A DNA stretch of 64,000 nt from assembly GCA_963377175.1 (NCBI GenBank), contig CAUJNA010001002.1, positions 614,883 through 678,882 on the forward strand, given 5' to 3'. The translations under genes and the position numbers were made by a program. Under the pieces are notes generated by a model that saw only the letters and a list, made by a program, of their open reading frames with translations, did not search any database and was not told the origin of the DNA. Source of the DNA: Effrenium voratum (Eukaryota > Sar > Dinophyceae > Suessiales > Symbiodiniaceae). This document shows positions 28,645 to 39,440 of the stretch, piece after piece; within the stretch, counting starts at the first letter, position 1; every line of letters begins with the position of its first letter.

Positions 28645-29336
28645 TAGGACTTTAACTTTTTGCCAACTAATGGGTTTTCCATCAAACCACTAATTAAAAG
28701 TTAAACTTTTAGCAGGGGAGCAGACAGCAACCGAGGATTGATGGGTCAAGAATAGATGAGCCAGCGTGGCTACAGGTTCTATCAGGGAGCCGCATAGATG
28801 AAGGCTAGTAAGGGAAATAGGTGCGGTCGCATTTCTATTCTGTTAGCTTTGTTAGTACCAGGTGTTGATTGTGACTCAGATGGCTTCAATATGTTTCCTC
28901 CCAAACCGATCAAAAAGGGTTAGACACAATCAGGCTCAGAGTCTCAAGCAAACCTTCACTGTTCTTGCGTCGTGTTGCTTTTTGGTTTTGGGTTCTGTTT
29001 CTTTGTTCTGGGGGGCTGCAAAAAACGAAGTCTTTTGCTATACCAAGAGTTGTTAGGATTACAGATGCAAACTTGTCGGCGTCTTTTCAGTATTTGCACA
29101 ATGCGTCTAAGCCTAAGTTCAACTTTTGGCCTGGCCGCCACATTTGGAAACAATACAAGCAGGCCCAACACTCGGACCTTCTCCCCTTATGCCGACAGGA
29201 TGTTCCTGTTGCAGGTGTTTCCGCGAAGCACACAGAGTGGCCCATGGTTTTCAGGGTTGGAGCTTGCATCTCCCAGGTTTGCAACAAACAGCATCAATGT
29301 CTGACACCTTCCTGCTGTTTTTTGCTAATGATGGAT

Positions 29337-29412
29337 GGAGTTGGATGGGATGGATGGATGGGTATGGGTATGGATATGGATATGGATATGGATTATAGAG
29401 AAAGAGATGGAT
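29337..29412 (+). repeat. GGATGG / GGATAT short tandem repeat
   Basis: TGGATGGATGGGTATGGGTA followed by TGGATATGGATATGG units, then GATGGATGG. Confidence 0.85.
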
Positions 29413-30118
29413 GGATGGAGAAGGGATGTATTCCACTTTGCCATTGAAAAGTCAGCTTTGGTTGCCGTTTCCGCGTGGCTCAGGTTGCTGCTGTTACTCT
29501 TAGGTCGCCTTCCTTTGGCAACTTGCGGCACATGTGGAGCCACTCAAGCGGTTTCGGAGTGGTTTCTCATCCGTGTTTTGGGGTCCAAGGAAAACGACAA
29601 AATCTCTAGGACACGGCTTAACCGATGGCTTTTTCGTCTTCTCTAATTGACATTCCAACGAGTACGTTTTTCTTGTAGTTTCTGTTTGTGCCTCATCTTG
29701 CAACGCTAACGCCCGCAACGCATAAGCAAGGCAAAACGCCCGCAAGTGGCCGCAAAAAGCCGCACAACGCCCGCAACAAACCAGCAAAAAGGCGCACGTC
29801 TAAAGCGCCCGGGAAAAGTACGCAAAGGAATGTCCAGGGCCCTGCAAGCAATGGCTTAGCAGCTCAACCGGGCTTCGACTTGTTGTTTAATTCTCCAGGC
29901 CTACAATCAATGGCTCTGCAGCGAAACCATCCTTGCCATGTCTGCCTATTTGAGGGCCGTTAAGAACAACCCTTGATTTACTTGCCTCTTGACCCTCTGT
30001 CTCTAGATCGCCGCCTTCTCCAGGTGTTCCGCTGAGCCGAGTGGGGTCCGTATCTTTAAAGCGGTTCGTCCAAGCGGGCTCGGCCAGGGTTGGAGATGCG
30101 ATTCCTCCACCGTGAAGT

Positions 30119-30222
30119 ACCTAGACTCTCCATGACCCCGTAAAAATGGGCCGGGTCATGACCCGAAGCTTTCTTTTGGGTGACCCGGCCCATTTTTTAA
30201 GGCTCAGATTCGGAGACTCAGC
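30119..30222 (+). mobile_element. Family I element with GGGCCGGGTCATGACCC core
   Basis: TACCTAGACTCTCCATGACC at the left and GGCTCAGATTCGGAGACTCAG at the right. Confidence 0.7.
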
Positions 30223-30318
30223 TTCTCCTTCCATTCCCAAGGACGAAAACTTCCGGTTCTGGTTGCATCTGGAGCCAGGCTCGAGCTTGCGGTGCCTTTC
30301 AGCCGCGAAGGCCTCAAG
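30220..30318 (+). CDS. Candidate exon between two family I copies
   Basis: The frame reads DENFRFWLHLEPGSSLRCLS then AAKASR after ATTCCCAAG, ending before GTGCAA. Codon bias is good, but no phase test is possible. The coding part is probably 30241-30316. Confidence 0.3.
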
Positions 30319-30349
30319 GCGTGCAAAAAACCAAAAGGGACACATCTAC

Positions 30350-30462
30350 CTGGAGTCTCCGAATCTGACCCGAATCAAAAATGGGCCGGGTCATGACCCA
30401 AAAGAAAGAAAAAGACGGGTCATGACCCGACCCATTTTGACAGGGTCATGGAGAGTCTAGGC
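30350..30462 (+). mobile_element. Family I element, same subfamily as 30119
   Basis: TACCTGGAGTCTCCGAATCT and GGGTCATGGAGAGTCTAGG are the ends, with ATGGGCCGGGTCATGACCC inside. Confidence 0.7.
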
Positions 30463-30845
30463 ACCAAAGTGTTCCTTAAAAGCCACGGCAAGTGCAAGTG
30501 CCAGCCCTTTCAGACATGCATTTCCGGAATTCCAATCCCCTTGTCGTCGGTTAGCGATTGAGGGGGTTTAGGGGGTTTAGGAAGGCAAGGTGCCCCCAAA
30601 CCACCCCAACTTTTTTGGGGCTCATTTCGAGATCAGCCCCCACCCACAAAACCACCCCAAACTTATCCTGGCAAGGCTAAAGGGATCGTACCCTATACAT
30701 ACCTATACCTAAGCCACCCCCCACGCGATTTTGAATTTCAAACGCTATCCAATCCCCCCCTTTTCAGTTTCAGCCATCCCCCCATCGAACACTCCATCCC
30801 TTTCCGCGCATTTCTCCCGAGCCTCTCGCTCAAAAAAAAATCCTT

Positions 30846-31000
30846 CAGGTGAGCCACAATCAAAACCCGGGTAGATGAAGGTTAGTGGGGGACGATCCCA
30901 ACCCTAATTAGCTGCGGAATGTTCCGCCTTCTTAGTCCTGTACATGGTTCTGGGATTACGACCATTTTAATACCGATCGGTTTTGATTTTGACTCAGGTG
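30846..31000 (+). mobile_element. Family IX TIR element with GTGAGCC...GACTCAG ends
   Basis: The ends GGTGAGCCACAATCAAAACC and GGTTTTGATTTTGACTCAGG are inverted. The left end contains GTGAG and the right end CAG, the outline of a complete intron. The interior has GATGAAGGTTAGTGGGGGAC and TGTACATGGTTCTGGGATTA. Confidence 0.7.
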
Positions 31001-31009
31001 GGAGTCCAG

Positions 31010-31084
31010 GGCTTGCGGAGCCGGCAGTGGTGCCCCGTGTCCTGCGGCTGCGGGACCGTGTTCAGCGCCCTCTTGCTCGACAAG
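31010..31084 (+). CDS. Exon with CPVSCGCG motif
   Basis: After GGAGTCCAG the frame reads GLRSRQWCPVSCGCGTVFSA then LLLDK and ends before GCATGC in phase 0. CPVSCGC resembles the end of small disulphide-rich extracellular domains of the CPxxCG type. The exon at 43753 carries the closely similar CPVACGC. If the family IX CAG is the acceptor, the exon starts at 31000. Confidence 0.5.
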
Positions 31085-31649
31085 GCATGCCATGCTGTTT
31101 CTTACAAGGATGTCAACAAAATGAGGCCGCCCCGCATGAGACTGACCACATCATATCGTGGGTATCGCTCATGTTTTTTTGTTTTTCTCGAAGAGAGTGC
31201 TTTTTCGAGAACCAGCGAACAAATTTGGTTTGTTTTCTTCACTCAGTTGTTCGGTGGCGCCAATTATTTGTCCATGTTTTTTTGTGGCTGCCCCACTTAA
31301 AATGGTCTTCCCCAAAAAGGGTTTCCTTTTTTTTCACTGAGTTCATGCAAGTATTCTTTCCACATGAGCGGGTCAACTTTTTTTGAGGAGAGCCCACTCT
31401 TCTTGTTTTTGTCGGGTGGTTGCTAGAAGAAAGGCAGGCCAAAAGGAAAACCCTCCATTTTGTGGGGGTCCCCAAAAAAGAACCCACATGGTGACTGAAG
31501 TTCGTTTGAGGGTACCCCAAACCCACATTCTACCCCAAGCGCTGCCGCCCTGTGCCGACAACCCCTCTCTTGTGTTGGTACAACCCATGTGGAAATGAAC
31601 AAACTTGACTGGTTCTAGGTGTGAGCGAAGCACTTCTCGAATTGTTTGG

Positions 31650-32525
31650 CAGCGGATGAGGATGATAACTGATGATAATGATGATGACGACAACTTTGAT
31701 GATGACTATCATCATGGCATCCTTTGCATTGCAAGTCGGGTCACCTGAAACATGTATGTGTCAGAAGAAGGATAAGAAAGATACGAAAGATAAGAAAAGA
31801 CAATGATGACTGACTAGGATAATGAGGATGATGATAACTGTCATCATAGCATTCCTTGCATTGCAAGTGGCCCAAAGCAGACACTGAGGACAACCAGAAT
31901 GAGGTAATTCTGATAACAATGACTCCGGTGATAACCATCATCATCATCATAGCATCCCTGGCATTGCAGGTGGCGTAAGCAAACAATGATGATGGTGATG
32001 ATGATAATGATGATAATGATGGCTGGTGATGATGATGTGACGATGAATGATGATGATGATGATGATGATGATGATGCTGCTGATGATGATGATGATGCTG
32101 ATGATGACGATGATGATGATGGTTATGATATCGTCGTCGCATCCCTTGCATCGCAAGCGGACGATGATGAGAACTACAATGATGATGAGAATGATGATGA
32201 AAACCACTTTTCTGTTAACTATCATCATAGCATTTATTGCATTGCAGGTCGAGTCTAACGTGACTTTTGAAATGTATGTATATATAAGAAAGATAAGAAG
32301 GATAACAAATAATGATGATGATGATGATGATGCATTGCAAGTCATGATGATAACGGATGATAACGGATGATAACCAGGATGATGATGATTATGACAAAAA
32401 TGAGCTCCGGTGAACTATCATCATAGCATCCCTGGCATTGGAAGTTGCCCAAGCAGACGATGATGATGGCCACGATGATGATGACAATTTTGATGATGAC
32501 TATCATCATCGCATCCTTTGCATTC
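31650..32525 (+). repeat. ATG/GAT-rich minisatellite with recurring CATTGCAAG motif
   Basis: Runs of ATG trinucleotide alternate with a conserved segment TATCATCATAGCATCC, then CTTGCATTGCAAGT. I count about eight copies of this segment near 31703, 31831, 31940, 32128, 32218, 32330, 32416 and 32500. Unit length varies from 85 to 195 bases because the ATG runs vary. Long open frames here are repeat artefacts. Confidence 0.85.
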
Positions 32526-32679
32526 CCTCTAAATTCGACCAAGCACACATGTCCTATTATGGATGGACGAAATCCTGCCCCACCTAAGAGGGATAAACCA
32601 TCCACATGGTCCTTGGACTTGGTGAACATATTTCGGAGGGGGCCTGGGGTATTGCAGATCTTACTTTTAACGTTTTTAC

Positions 32680-32772
32680 CTAGGGTCTCCGTGACCGCTA
32701 GAAAAAGGGGTCATGACCCTTTTCTTTTGAGAAATGACCAACCATTTTTTAGGGTCATGGAGAGTCTAGGTG
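32680..32772 (+). mobile_element. Family I element
   Basis: ACCTAGGGTCTCCGTGACC and GGTCATGGAGAGTCTAGGT are the ends. Confidence 0.7.
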
Positions 32773-32891
32773 GACTCGAGCTTTGGTGCCGCTCAAAGTG
32801 GGGAAAACCGTTTTTGCCGATCCACGGAAGTGGGGGGTGAGAAACTCGAATCTAATGTTTTCCCACCTGTGCTTCCAGTCCCACTGTAGCA

Positions 32892-33027
32892 GCTAGGTCC
32901 CCCGGTGCCCTTTCAGGGTCTTTTTTGGTTGGCAGGATTCCCCTACCACAATAGATTCCCCTACCACAATAGACAAAACAGAAAAACGCGTACCAACTTA
33001 TCCTAACCTCTCTACTGGAGGACCTAC
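32892..33027 (+). mobile_element. Family II element, subfamily with duplicated core
   Basis: CTAGGTCCCCCGGTGCCC to CTACTGGAGGACCTA. The segment ATTCCCCTACCACAATAGA is tandemly duplicated. Confidence 0.7.
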
Positions 33028-33151
33028 TGTGGATGGACAAAATCCTACACCACTTTGAACCCATTGGAAACAAATTGTTCGTTGGTGTTTACAGGGGAAT
33101 CATCATTCGAGGGTTGTTTTGGGTGGTGCAGGATTTAGTCCATCCACAGTA
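33028..33151 (+). mobile_element. Family III TIR element abutting family II
   Basis: The ends CTACTGTGGATGGACAAAAT and TTTAGTCCATCCACAGTAG are inverted. It starts in the CTA of the preceding family II right end. Confidence 0.75.
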
Positions 33152-33874
33152 GGTAGCTAAGTGGAAACCATGATGTCAAACCAGGTAGAGATATCGAAGG
33201 GTGAGCTAATGGCCTGCCAATCAGCACCTTTTAGTTCAAAATTTCCCTTTCAGCCCGGCCGAGTGCCCGGTGCTCGGCTTCTCAGCTTTCAGCCGATCAA
33301 AACTTGGCTGCCAGGCATCCGGTTCCGCTTTTTAGATCCTTTTTGTGTTTAGTGGTTGGATTTCCAAATTTAACCCACTAAAAGTTATAAGCTTTTAGCC
33401 CATCCGGTTCCTTAACTGTTTAGCCGTGTTTAGTGGTAGTTTCCGAATTTAACCCACTAAAAGTTAAAAAGCTAACCGGGCAGCATGGAGGACACTAAAA
33501 GTTCGTCACTTTTTGCGGGGGATCAAAAGGTGCCCACAGCTGCTGCAAGCCGAAACCCGAGGGCTGAGAAAAGAAGCCGGGAGCTGAAATCTGAGCCTTT
33601 CAAAACATATTGCAACCCCCCCCCCCCATTTTTGGGGTAAGGAGCCGAATCTGGAGCTGAATCTGACCCTGCAAAGACTGGTGACACCCCGTGTATTTAT
33701 TTGGTTCTGTAAAGAATCGTTGGACCTCAAAAAGGCTGTGTTTGAGGTCCAACATCTTCCAATGGAAGTCTCTTGGCCTCTGCAATGGTCCAGTCATGCT
33801 TGGGCACACCCATTGGGTCAGATTCGGACCGGTCGCAAGGCACACCTCGGAGGTTCCGACCAAATTTGCGCCAG

Positions 33875-33941
33875 GTGCAGAACGGGTGCCCGTCCGCGTG
33901 TACGCAGAAGAGCCACGACAGCACCATCGAATGCGAGGACG
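33875..33941 (+). CDS. Exon with GCPSAC motif
   Basis: After TTTGCGCCAG the frame reads VQNGCPSACTQKSHDSTIEC then ED, with three Cys residues. The incoming phase 0 matches 31084. Either GT at 33942 (phase 1) or GC at 33946 (phase 2) is the donor; the former matches the exon at 36760. It is probably part of a disulphide-rich extracellular region. Confidence 0.45.
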
Positions 33942-34446
33942 GTCGGCAAGATGAAAGGCTGATGTGGGTCCATATGTGAACCCATGGCTATTGTCGACCC
34001 CTTCAAGGCGGATCTCCCATAAGCAAGCCATATCTAACGCTAAACTAACCCATAAGCGAGGGTTCATACCAGGTGTTCATATATGAGTGTATGCGTTCGG
34101 CTTTTGAGAAGAAAGACCCCGGCGCTTCCAGATACCACCCATCTCACTCCCTGAAGGGGAGATTCGGAAATTCAAGGGGTTGTTGGTTCTAGGGCCTATG
34201 GTTAAAATCACTGGGTCTTGGGGTGATTGTTTGTGGATTGGCCTTTTGCATCCTTTTCCTTAACCTGGTGCAAAGACCCAGATTCACTGTTTCTCACCCA
34301 TGGGTGCTTCTCAATATGGTGGACCATTGCAAAGCAAATATAAAGGAAACTGTTGCTATGTTTCCCTTGCCCAAGACCATCCAAGATTTGAGGTGTTCTT
34401 TGGGGGACCCCCAAAGGCCCTCAAAGAAGACCAAGGTGATTCCCCT

Positions 34447-34462
34447 CCATCCATCCATCCGT

Positions 34463-34513
<51 letters not shown>

Positions 34514-34545
34514 TCCATCCATCCATCCATCCATCCATCCATCCC
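34447..34545 (+). repeat. CCAT and CCAG tetranucleotide tract
   Basis: Four CCAT/CCGT units, about twelve CCAG units, then about eight CCAT units. Confidence 0.9.
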
Positions 34546-34769
34546 CCAACCATCCCCCACAAATCCACCCCTGAACCACATCCATCGACTATCACTAGGG
34601 ATATTTTGCGAGACCCCCATCCATCTTTCCAAGGCACGGGTCCCACACGCCTCGTGACTCGCCTCGTCAGGACAGTCCTTTGAACCTCACCCAGGTCTAC
34701 GTGCCTCGAATCGATGGTTCTTTCTCCCCAGGGACCGGCAGGGAGGTCGAACAAGAATATATGCCTGCC

Positions 34770-34882
34770 TCCATCTGCTTAAGAATGTGTTTTATTTTCC
34801 CTCGTTGGTGTTAAAAGGAATTCATCACTACTGGAAATATCAGGAAATACTTGTTTTTCTTCCTGGGGCCTTAACCAAATGG
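34770..34882 (+). mobile_element. Family IV TIR element
   Basis: CCTCCATCTGCTTAAGAATG at the left and TTAACCAAATGGAAG at the right. Confidence 0.7.
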
Positions 34883-34885
34883 AAG

Positions 34886-34976
34886 CCCGGAGTCTCCTTC
34901 TGACCCTGAAAAAATGGTTGGTCATTATGCAAAAGAAAGGGGTCCATGTTTACAGGGTCGTGGAGAGTCTAGGTAT
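34886..34976 (+). mobile_element. Family I element
   Basis: CCCGGAGTCTCCTTCTGACCC and GGTCGTGGAGAGTCTAGGTA are the ends. It follows the family IV copy directly. Confidence 0.7.
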
Positions 34977-35335
34977 ACAAATCCGGGGCTTTAAACAGAA
35001 AGACCTCATGTTGTAAGGACACATATTATTATATTGATGTAACGGACGAACACAAATCCAACATACAAGATTTGTTGTGCTTGACGGCTTGCTTTGCTTT
35101 GCCTTTTTTCCTGCTTTGCTTGCTGGCTGGCTTGCCTTTCCACTCCAAAACTCCCGATTGGATATTGCATTCGAGGGTCCGGGTTCGGGAGGGTTCATCC
35201 CACCAGAAACGGGGTGTGGTTCATCAGCCTTTCGCTTTCGACGCTTTGACCTCGGACAACTGCCTGCGCGCAACGTATGGACAACGTTCTGCTTTGTTTG
35301 TCCCAGTCAAGCAAAACGGGAGCCAAGCACTGAAT

Positions 35336-35464
35336 ACTGTGGATGGACGAAATCCTGCACCACCTAAGCAACCCTGAAATGATCACTTCCCTGTAAACAC
35401 CAAACAAGCAACGGTTTCCCATGGTTGTCAAAGTGGTGCGAAATGAATTGTGTGCACCCACAGT
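35336..35464 (+). mobile_element. Family III TIR element
   Basis: ATACTGTGGATGGACGAAAT at the left; GAATTGTGTGCACCCACAGTA at the right is diverged. Confidence 0.7.
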
Positions 35465-36056
35465 AGTTTAACATAAAGCCACAGGTTGAGAAGCAACAGG
35501 GAACAGCACACCACCGCTGCCATCAGCAGCAGCAGCACATGGGCAATACTCACTGTCCCAATCCGCACAGGACCAAACATGTCAAAACAAAACACAAAGT
35601 TTAAATAACACTTCAATCAGCCCAGAGTTGTTTAAGTCCGTGGACGTCCTTTTTCAGGGCCTTTTTGGGGAGTGGGTTGCGTGTTTTCACTGGTCCGAGA
35701 CGAATCGCATGTAGCGGCTGAACCTCGAATGTTTTTTTTTCCCCTGTTGGTGTTCAAGGCGGAGTCGATTTCACTACCTTGACACATTGTCGTTGTTTGT
35801 TTTTCAAGGGACGTATTCGCAAAGGCAAGGCGAATTCCCAGATCGTGGGTTTTTGTTCAGATTTGCTAGGTTTCCCCCTCAGGGTCCCTAAGGGCAACTG
35901 AGCAGACACCCTGCTTTTGTTTCGTGCTTTGGGTGCGCTGGTCGCAGTACTTTGCCATGTTTCCTGAAGCTATTTTCCGAGGCTTTGGCCTGTTTTCAAA
36001 GAAACGACTAGTTGCATGTTCGTTGCCTTGTCAACACCATTTCAAGAAATACGTAC

Positions 36057-36174
36057 CTAGAGTCTCCTTCTGACCCTTTTAGAATGGGCCCATTTGACCC
36101 GAATCTTTCTTTTGAGTAATGACCAGCCATTTTTTGAGGGTCAAATTCGGAGAGTCTAGGGAGAGTCTAGGTAT
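36057..36174 (+). mobile_element. Family I element with doubled right end
   Basis: ACCTAGAGTCTCCTTCTGACC starts it, and the right end GGAGAGTCTAGGGAGAGTCTAGG shows a duplicated GGAGAGTCTAG unit. Confidence 0.7.
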
Positions 36175-36759
36175 CCTCTAAAAAAAACGGCCAGGGTTCC
36201 TCAGATTTTCCCCGTTTCGCCCGTCCAACTCCGGGGCCCGATGTTCAACTCACTTCGAGTAGCGTCCTCTGGGGCCCAGTGGCCAGCCCTGCCAGATAGG
36301 CCACCAGCCATGTGCCACGTGGGTTTTTTACAGGGTGGTTCCCATTAGTGGCGTAGACATCTTAATAAACATTCATGGTTACCAAAGAACCATGAATATA
36401 TACTAATATGTATATATACATATATACATATTGTTTAATAATGGTCACCTACAAGACCAGGTAAGTTTAATCACTAAAAGAAAAGAACAACAACAGTATA
36501 AACCAAGCAGGTTCAACATCCAAGTTTCACCCGAGGCACAAGGGGCGCAGGTTCTGTTCGCACAGCGAGGCTGGGGCTTCTTTCTTGGTTTGCTTATTGA
36601 AACTCACTTGAAAAAATGGGCTCTCCGTATCAGGAGCTTTCAATTTCGGGTTTGATGGGCGTGTCTGAAAATTCAGGACCCCTCCAACTTGTTGGTTTCC
36701 TTTTGGTTTCCCATTAAAATCACCCAACGGGGGGGGGTTCCCGATTTGAGCATCCCCAG

Positions 36760-36830
36760 ATGGTCTTGGCGGGATCGGCAGCTATGCGAACTCACAGATC
36801 TTTACGAGGGCTTGCGGGGGCTTTTCGCTG
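36760..36830 (+). CDS. Candidate exon
   Basis: After GAGCATCCCCAG the frame reads GLGGIGSYANSQIFTRACGG then FSL, ending before GCAAAG. If 33941 is the previous donor, the split codon is Asp, giving CEDDGLGG. Confidence 0.4.
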
Positions 36831-37399
36831 GCAAAGCTGAGCACTCGTATCGGTGTCGAGATCGCACGAATCGCACAGAAGCTTTCCTTGGTTCATTCGT
36901 CTCTCACTTGCCCAAAGCCGACCTTTTGACCTTTTGGTTTCCCATGTTTGGTCCATTTGTAGTAAAGGTCCCCAAAGCATTCACCGGTAGTTTCCATTTA
37001 ACCCAGTAAAAGTTAAACTGTTAGCGGGGGATCTGAGTTGCCAGTCCACTTTCTTGGGTTCCGAGACCGCTGATGTGTCGAGGGGCGTCACTTCCCACAG
37101 CCTTACTTCGAGCTTTTTCATTCGCTGAAAACGAAAACATTTGTCATGTCCCCCTGGTGGGTTTTTTAAGGGATTTTTTTTCACGGCTGGACCTATTTTC
37201 CCATTTTTTGGCCGGGGGGGTTATTTTTCCGCAAATGGAAGAGATGGGAAGTAGCTGAGCAAGTGGATTCTCATCCACTTGGGACTTGCCATGGGGGGTC
37301 AGAGCCATGGTTGCCTACGGTCCAAGTAACCGTTTGTTCCTAGGCCAAGGGCAAGTGAGGAAAACAAGTCCCTTAGCCTGTGGACTGGTTGGTACCCCT

Positions 37400-37506
37400 A
37401 CCTAGACTCTCCTTCTGACCCTTAAAAAATTGTTGGTCATTGCCCAAAAGAAAGATTCGGGTGAAATGGGCCAATTATTTTTCTAGGGGTCAAAAAATCT
37501 CCGGGT
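37400..37506 (+). mobile_element. Family I element
   Basis: TACCTAGACTCTCCTTCTGACC at the left; the right end GGGGTCAAAAAATCTCCGGGT is diverged. Confidence 0.6.
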
Positions 37507-37803
37507 GGGTGTGTGTTTGAAGGTATCCTTGTTGGGGCTGATGTAAGGAGACACCAAAGGGACGCCAATCATTCAGTTTTATGCCTAACACGTGCCATTG
37601 TCATCACACCACTTGGCGTTGGTAGATCCTGCCGAGGGAACCATGACTATGACCAACGGATGAGGAGTTTTGACCATTGTGTTTTTGGTCATATGATTTC
37701 CCTTGAAACCAATCTTAGCTACCAACTCCAAAGAACATCTATGTTTGGCCAAGCTGTCACAGACACCAGCCAAACTGGCGTGACGCTTTTCACAAACCCC
37801 CAG

Positions 37804-37904
37804 CCAAACTGCTGATGCCCGGGTGAATTTCCTGGTTCGCCTGCCAGGCTACCAGTCTGATGAGCTTGTGGCGCTGGCCAAGCTGATGGAGACCCAGGCG
37901 ACGG
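37804..37904 (+). CDS. Candidate exon
   Basis: After ACAAACCCCCAG the frame reads QTADARVNFLVRLPGYQSDE then LVALAKLMETQAT, ending with G before GCACGT. Strong GC3 from residue 8 onward. No family is recognised. Confidence 0.45.
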
Positions 37905-38070
37905 GCACGTTTTTTTGGGACCGTGCTGGGTCGAAGTTCCAGTTGTTTCCCCCTTGTTTTTTCTCCTGGAGTCTCCCTCTTCCTCGGAACTTTTGACTTT
38001 GAGCGGAGAGCTGGAGTCAGGGTTCGGTTTTTTGAGTTCAGCCCAGAAATTCCCCCGTTTTTTTCGCATC

Positions 38071-38210
38071 CCAGAGGCTCCAATTCGATGTATCGAAGGG
38101 GCCGATTTAACCGCCAGGTTTTGAGACCGGGTCCCAAACATTGTTCCGGGGTGTCGTTTTGGAGGGGTCGGGTCTTCCATTGAAAGCCGAAGCCGATCGG
38201 AGCCTCTGAG
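38071..38210 (+). mobile_element. Family VII TIR element
   Basis: CCAGAGGCTCCAATTCGATG and GATCGGAGCCTCTGAG are the ends. The left 20 bases are identical to those of the copy at 7452. Confidence 0.7.
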
Positions 38211-38762
38211 ATGTCCAAAATCCCTAGGGTCCAAATGTTGCAGGGTCAAAGTCACAGGGTCTTGAACTCCGAGGGCAACAAGACGGGGGTCTTCTCCCCC
38301 AACTTCTTCTCCCCATGTCCAACGTCTCGAATCTCCAAAAAGCAGGGGTTTGGGAGTTGCTGGTCCGGAGCCTTTGTTTTGTTAGTTTGGAGGGCCTTTT
38401 GCTGATGCGCAAAGAAACCTTGCAACGTAGTCATAGGTGTGGCCCACAAGGCGATTTTCCGCCACCATGTTTGGTGTGTCTTTTTTTAGGTTGGACCCCC
38501 CGCCCAAAATGGAGTTGTTCCTCTTGGGTCCTCAGACCTTCTCTTTGCGACTCAATGAATGGAATTCCACTGGGCAGCGTAGCTGAGTGGCCAGACAAGT
38601 CAGCATGTCAGTGAGGGCTTAGGGTTCCAAAGTTGCTTTGGTTTGGCTCCTTTGGTACAGAACCTATTCCCTTTCCCTTGGTTTTCCTTTTCCAGCTGGC
38701 TTCATTGGTTCTGGCTTCCCTTAGTTTCTTCCAATGAAGCTTCCCTTTTTCACCTTTCCCTA

Positions 38763-38882
38763 AGTCCCCCAGTAGTGCCCTTCTCTCCCTTTTTTAAGGG
38801 GAGGATTCTCCAACTAAAATAGACCAACAAGAAAAACATCGGGCACCAACTTCTTCTAGTCTCTCAAATCTGGAGGACCTAG
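38763..38882 (+). mobile_element. Family II element
   Basis: TAAGTCCCCCAGTAGTGCCC to TCTGGAGGACCTAG. Confidence 0.7.
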
Positions 38883-38904
38883 TTCCTTGGTTTTGCTTGG
38901 TTCC

Positions 38905-39316
38905 ACCTAGACTCTCCATGACCCCTAGAAAAATGGGCCCAATTGACCCCTTAATTTTGTGCCATGACCCCATTTTTCAAGGGTCCTTCTTTTGGAGTGG
39001 GGGCCCGCCAAGAGCTTCAATGTCAAACAAAAATGCCGTTTTTTTTTTTGCCGTGGCTCCATGGCTCAAATGGGCCCTTTTTCTGGGGGTCTGGTTCCAC
39101 CTAGACTCTGCATGACCCTAAAAAAATGGGCCCATTTGACCCCTCAATTTTGTGCAATGACCAACCATTTTTTTTGTGGGTCATGGAGAGTCTAGGCAGG
39201 TTTCCCTGGAACCTTGGTTCAACCTAGACTCTCCCTGCCCTTCAAAAATGGTTGGTCATTGCCCAGATTCGGGTCAATTGGGCCACCTTTTTCTGGGCAG
39301 AAGGAGACTCTATAGG
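38905..39316 (+). mobile_element. Cluster of three family I elements
   Basis: Left ends CACCTAGACTCTCCATGACC (about 38906), CACCTAGACTCTGCATGACC (about 39099) and AACCTAGACTCTCCCTGCCC (about 39220). The first lacks a good right end; the second ends GGGTCATGGAGAGTCTAGG near 39197 and the third GCAGAAGGAGACTCTATAGG near 39316. The repeated leader TTGGTTCCACCTAG suggests local copying. Confidence 0.65.
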
Positions 39317-39389
39317 CAGGGCGTTTGGTGGAGCCCCGCTGGCGTCAGAAGTCGGCGAGTCGGCGAAAACCCAAAACCCGAGCCACCAG

Positions 39390-39440
39390 GGCTGCGAGGC
39401 TGTGGCCCGGGGCGACGTGCCCGGCAAGGAGACCGGATGC
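39390..39440 (+). CDS. Candidate exon with cysteines
   Basis: After CGAGCCACCAG the frame reads GCEAVARGDVPGKETGCDR. A GC donor (GCAAGG) at 39424 would shorten it. Its Cys residues fit the series at 31010, 33875 and 43753, but phases were not matched. Confidence 0.35.

Noticed and set aside
31741..32370. Open frames rich in His, Asp, Met or Ile
   Set aside because: They are translations of the ATG/GAT minisatellite in different frames.
34223..34657. Open frame rich in Ser-Gln-Pro-Ala repeats
   Set aside because: Produced by the CCAG/CCAT microsatellite.
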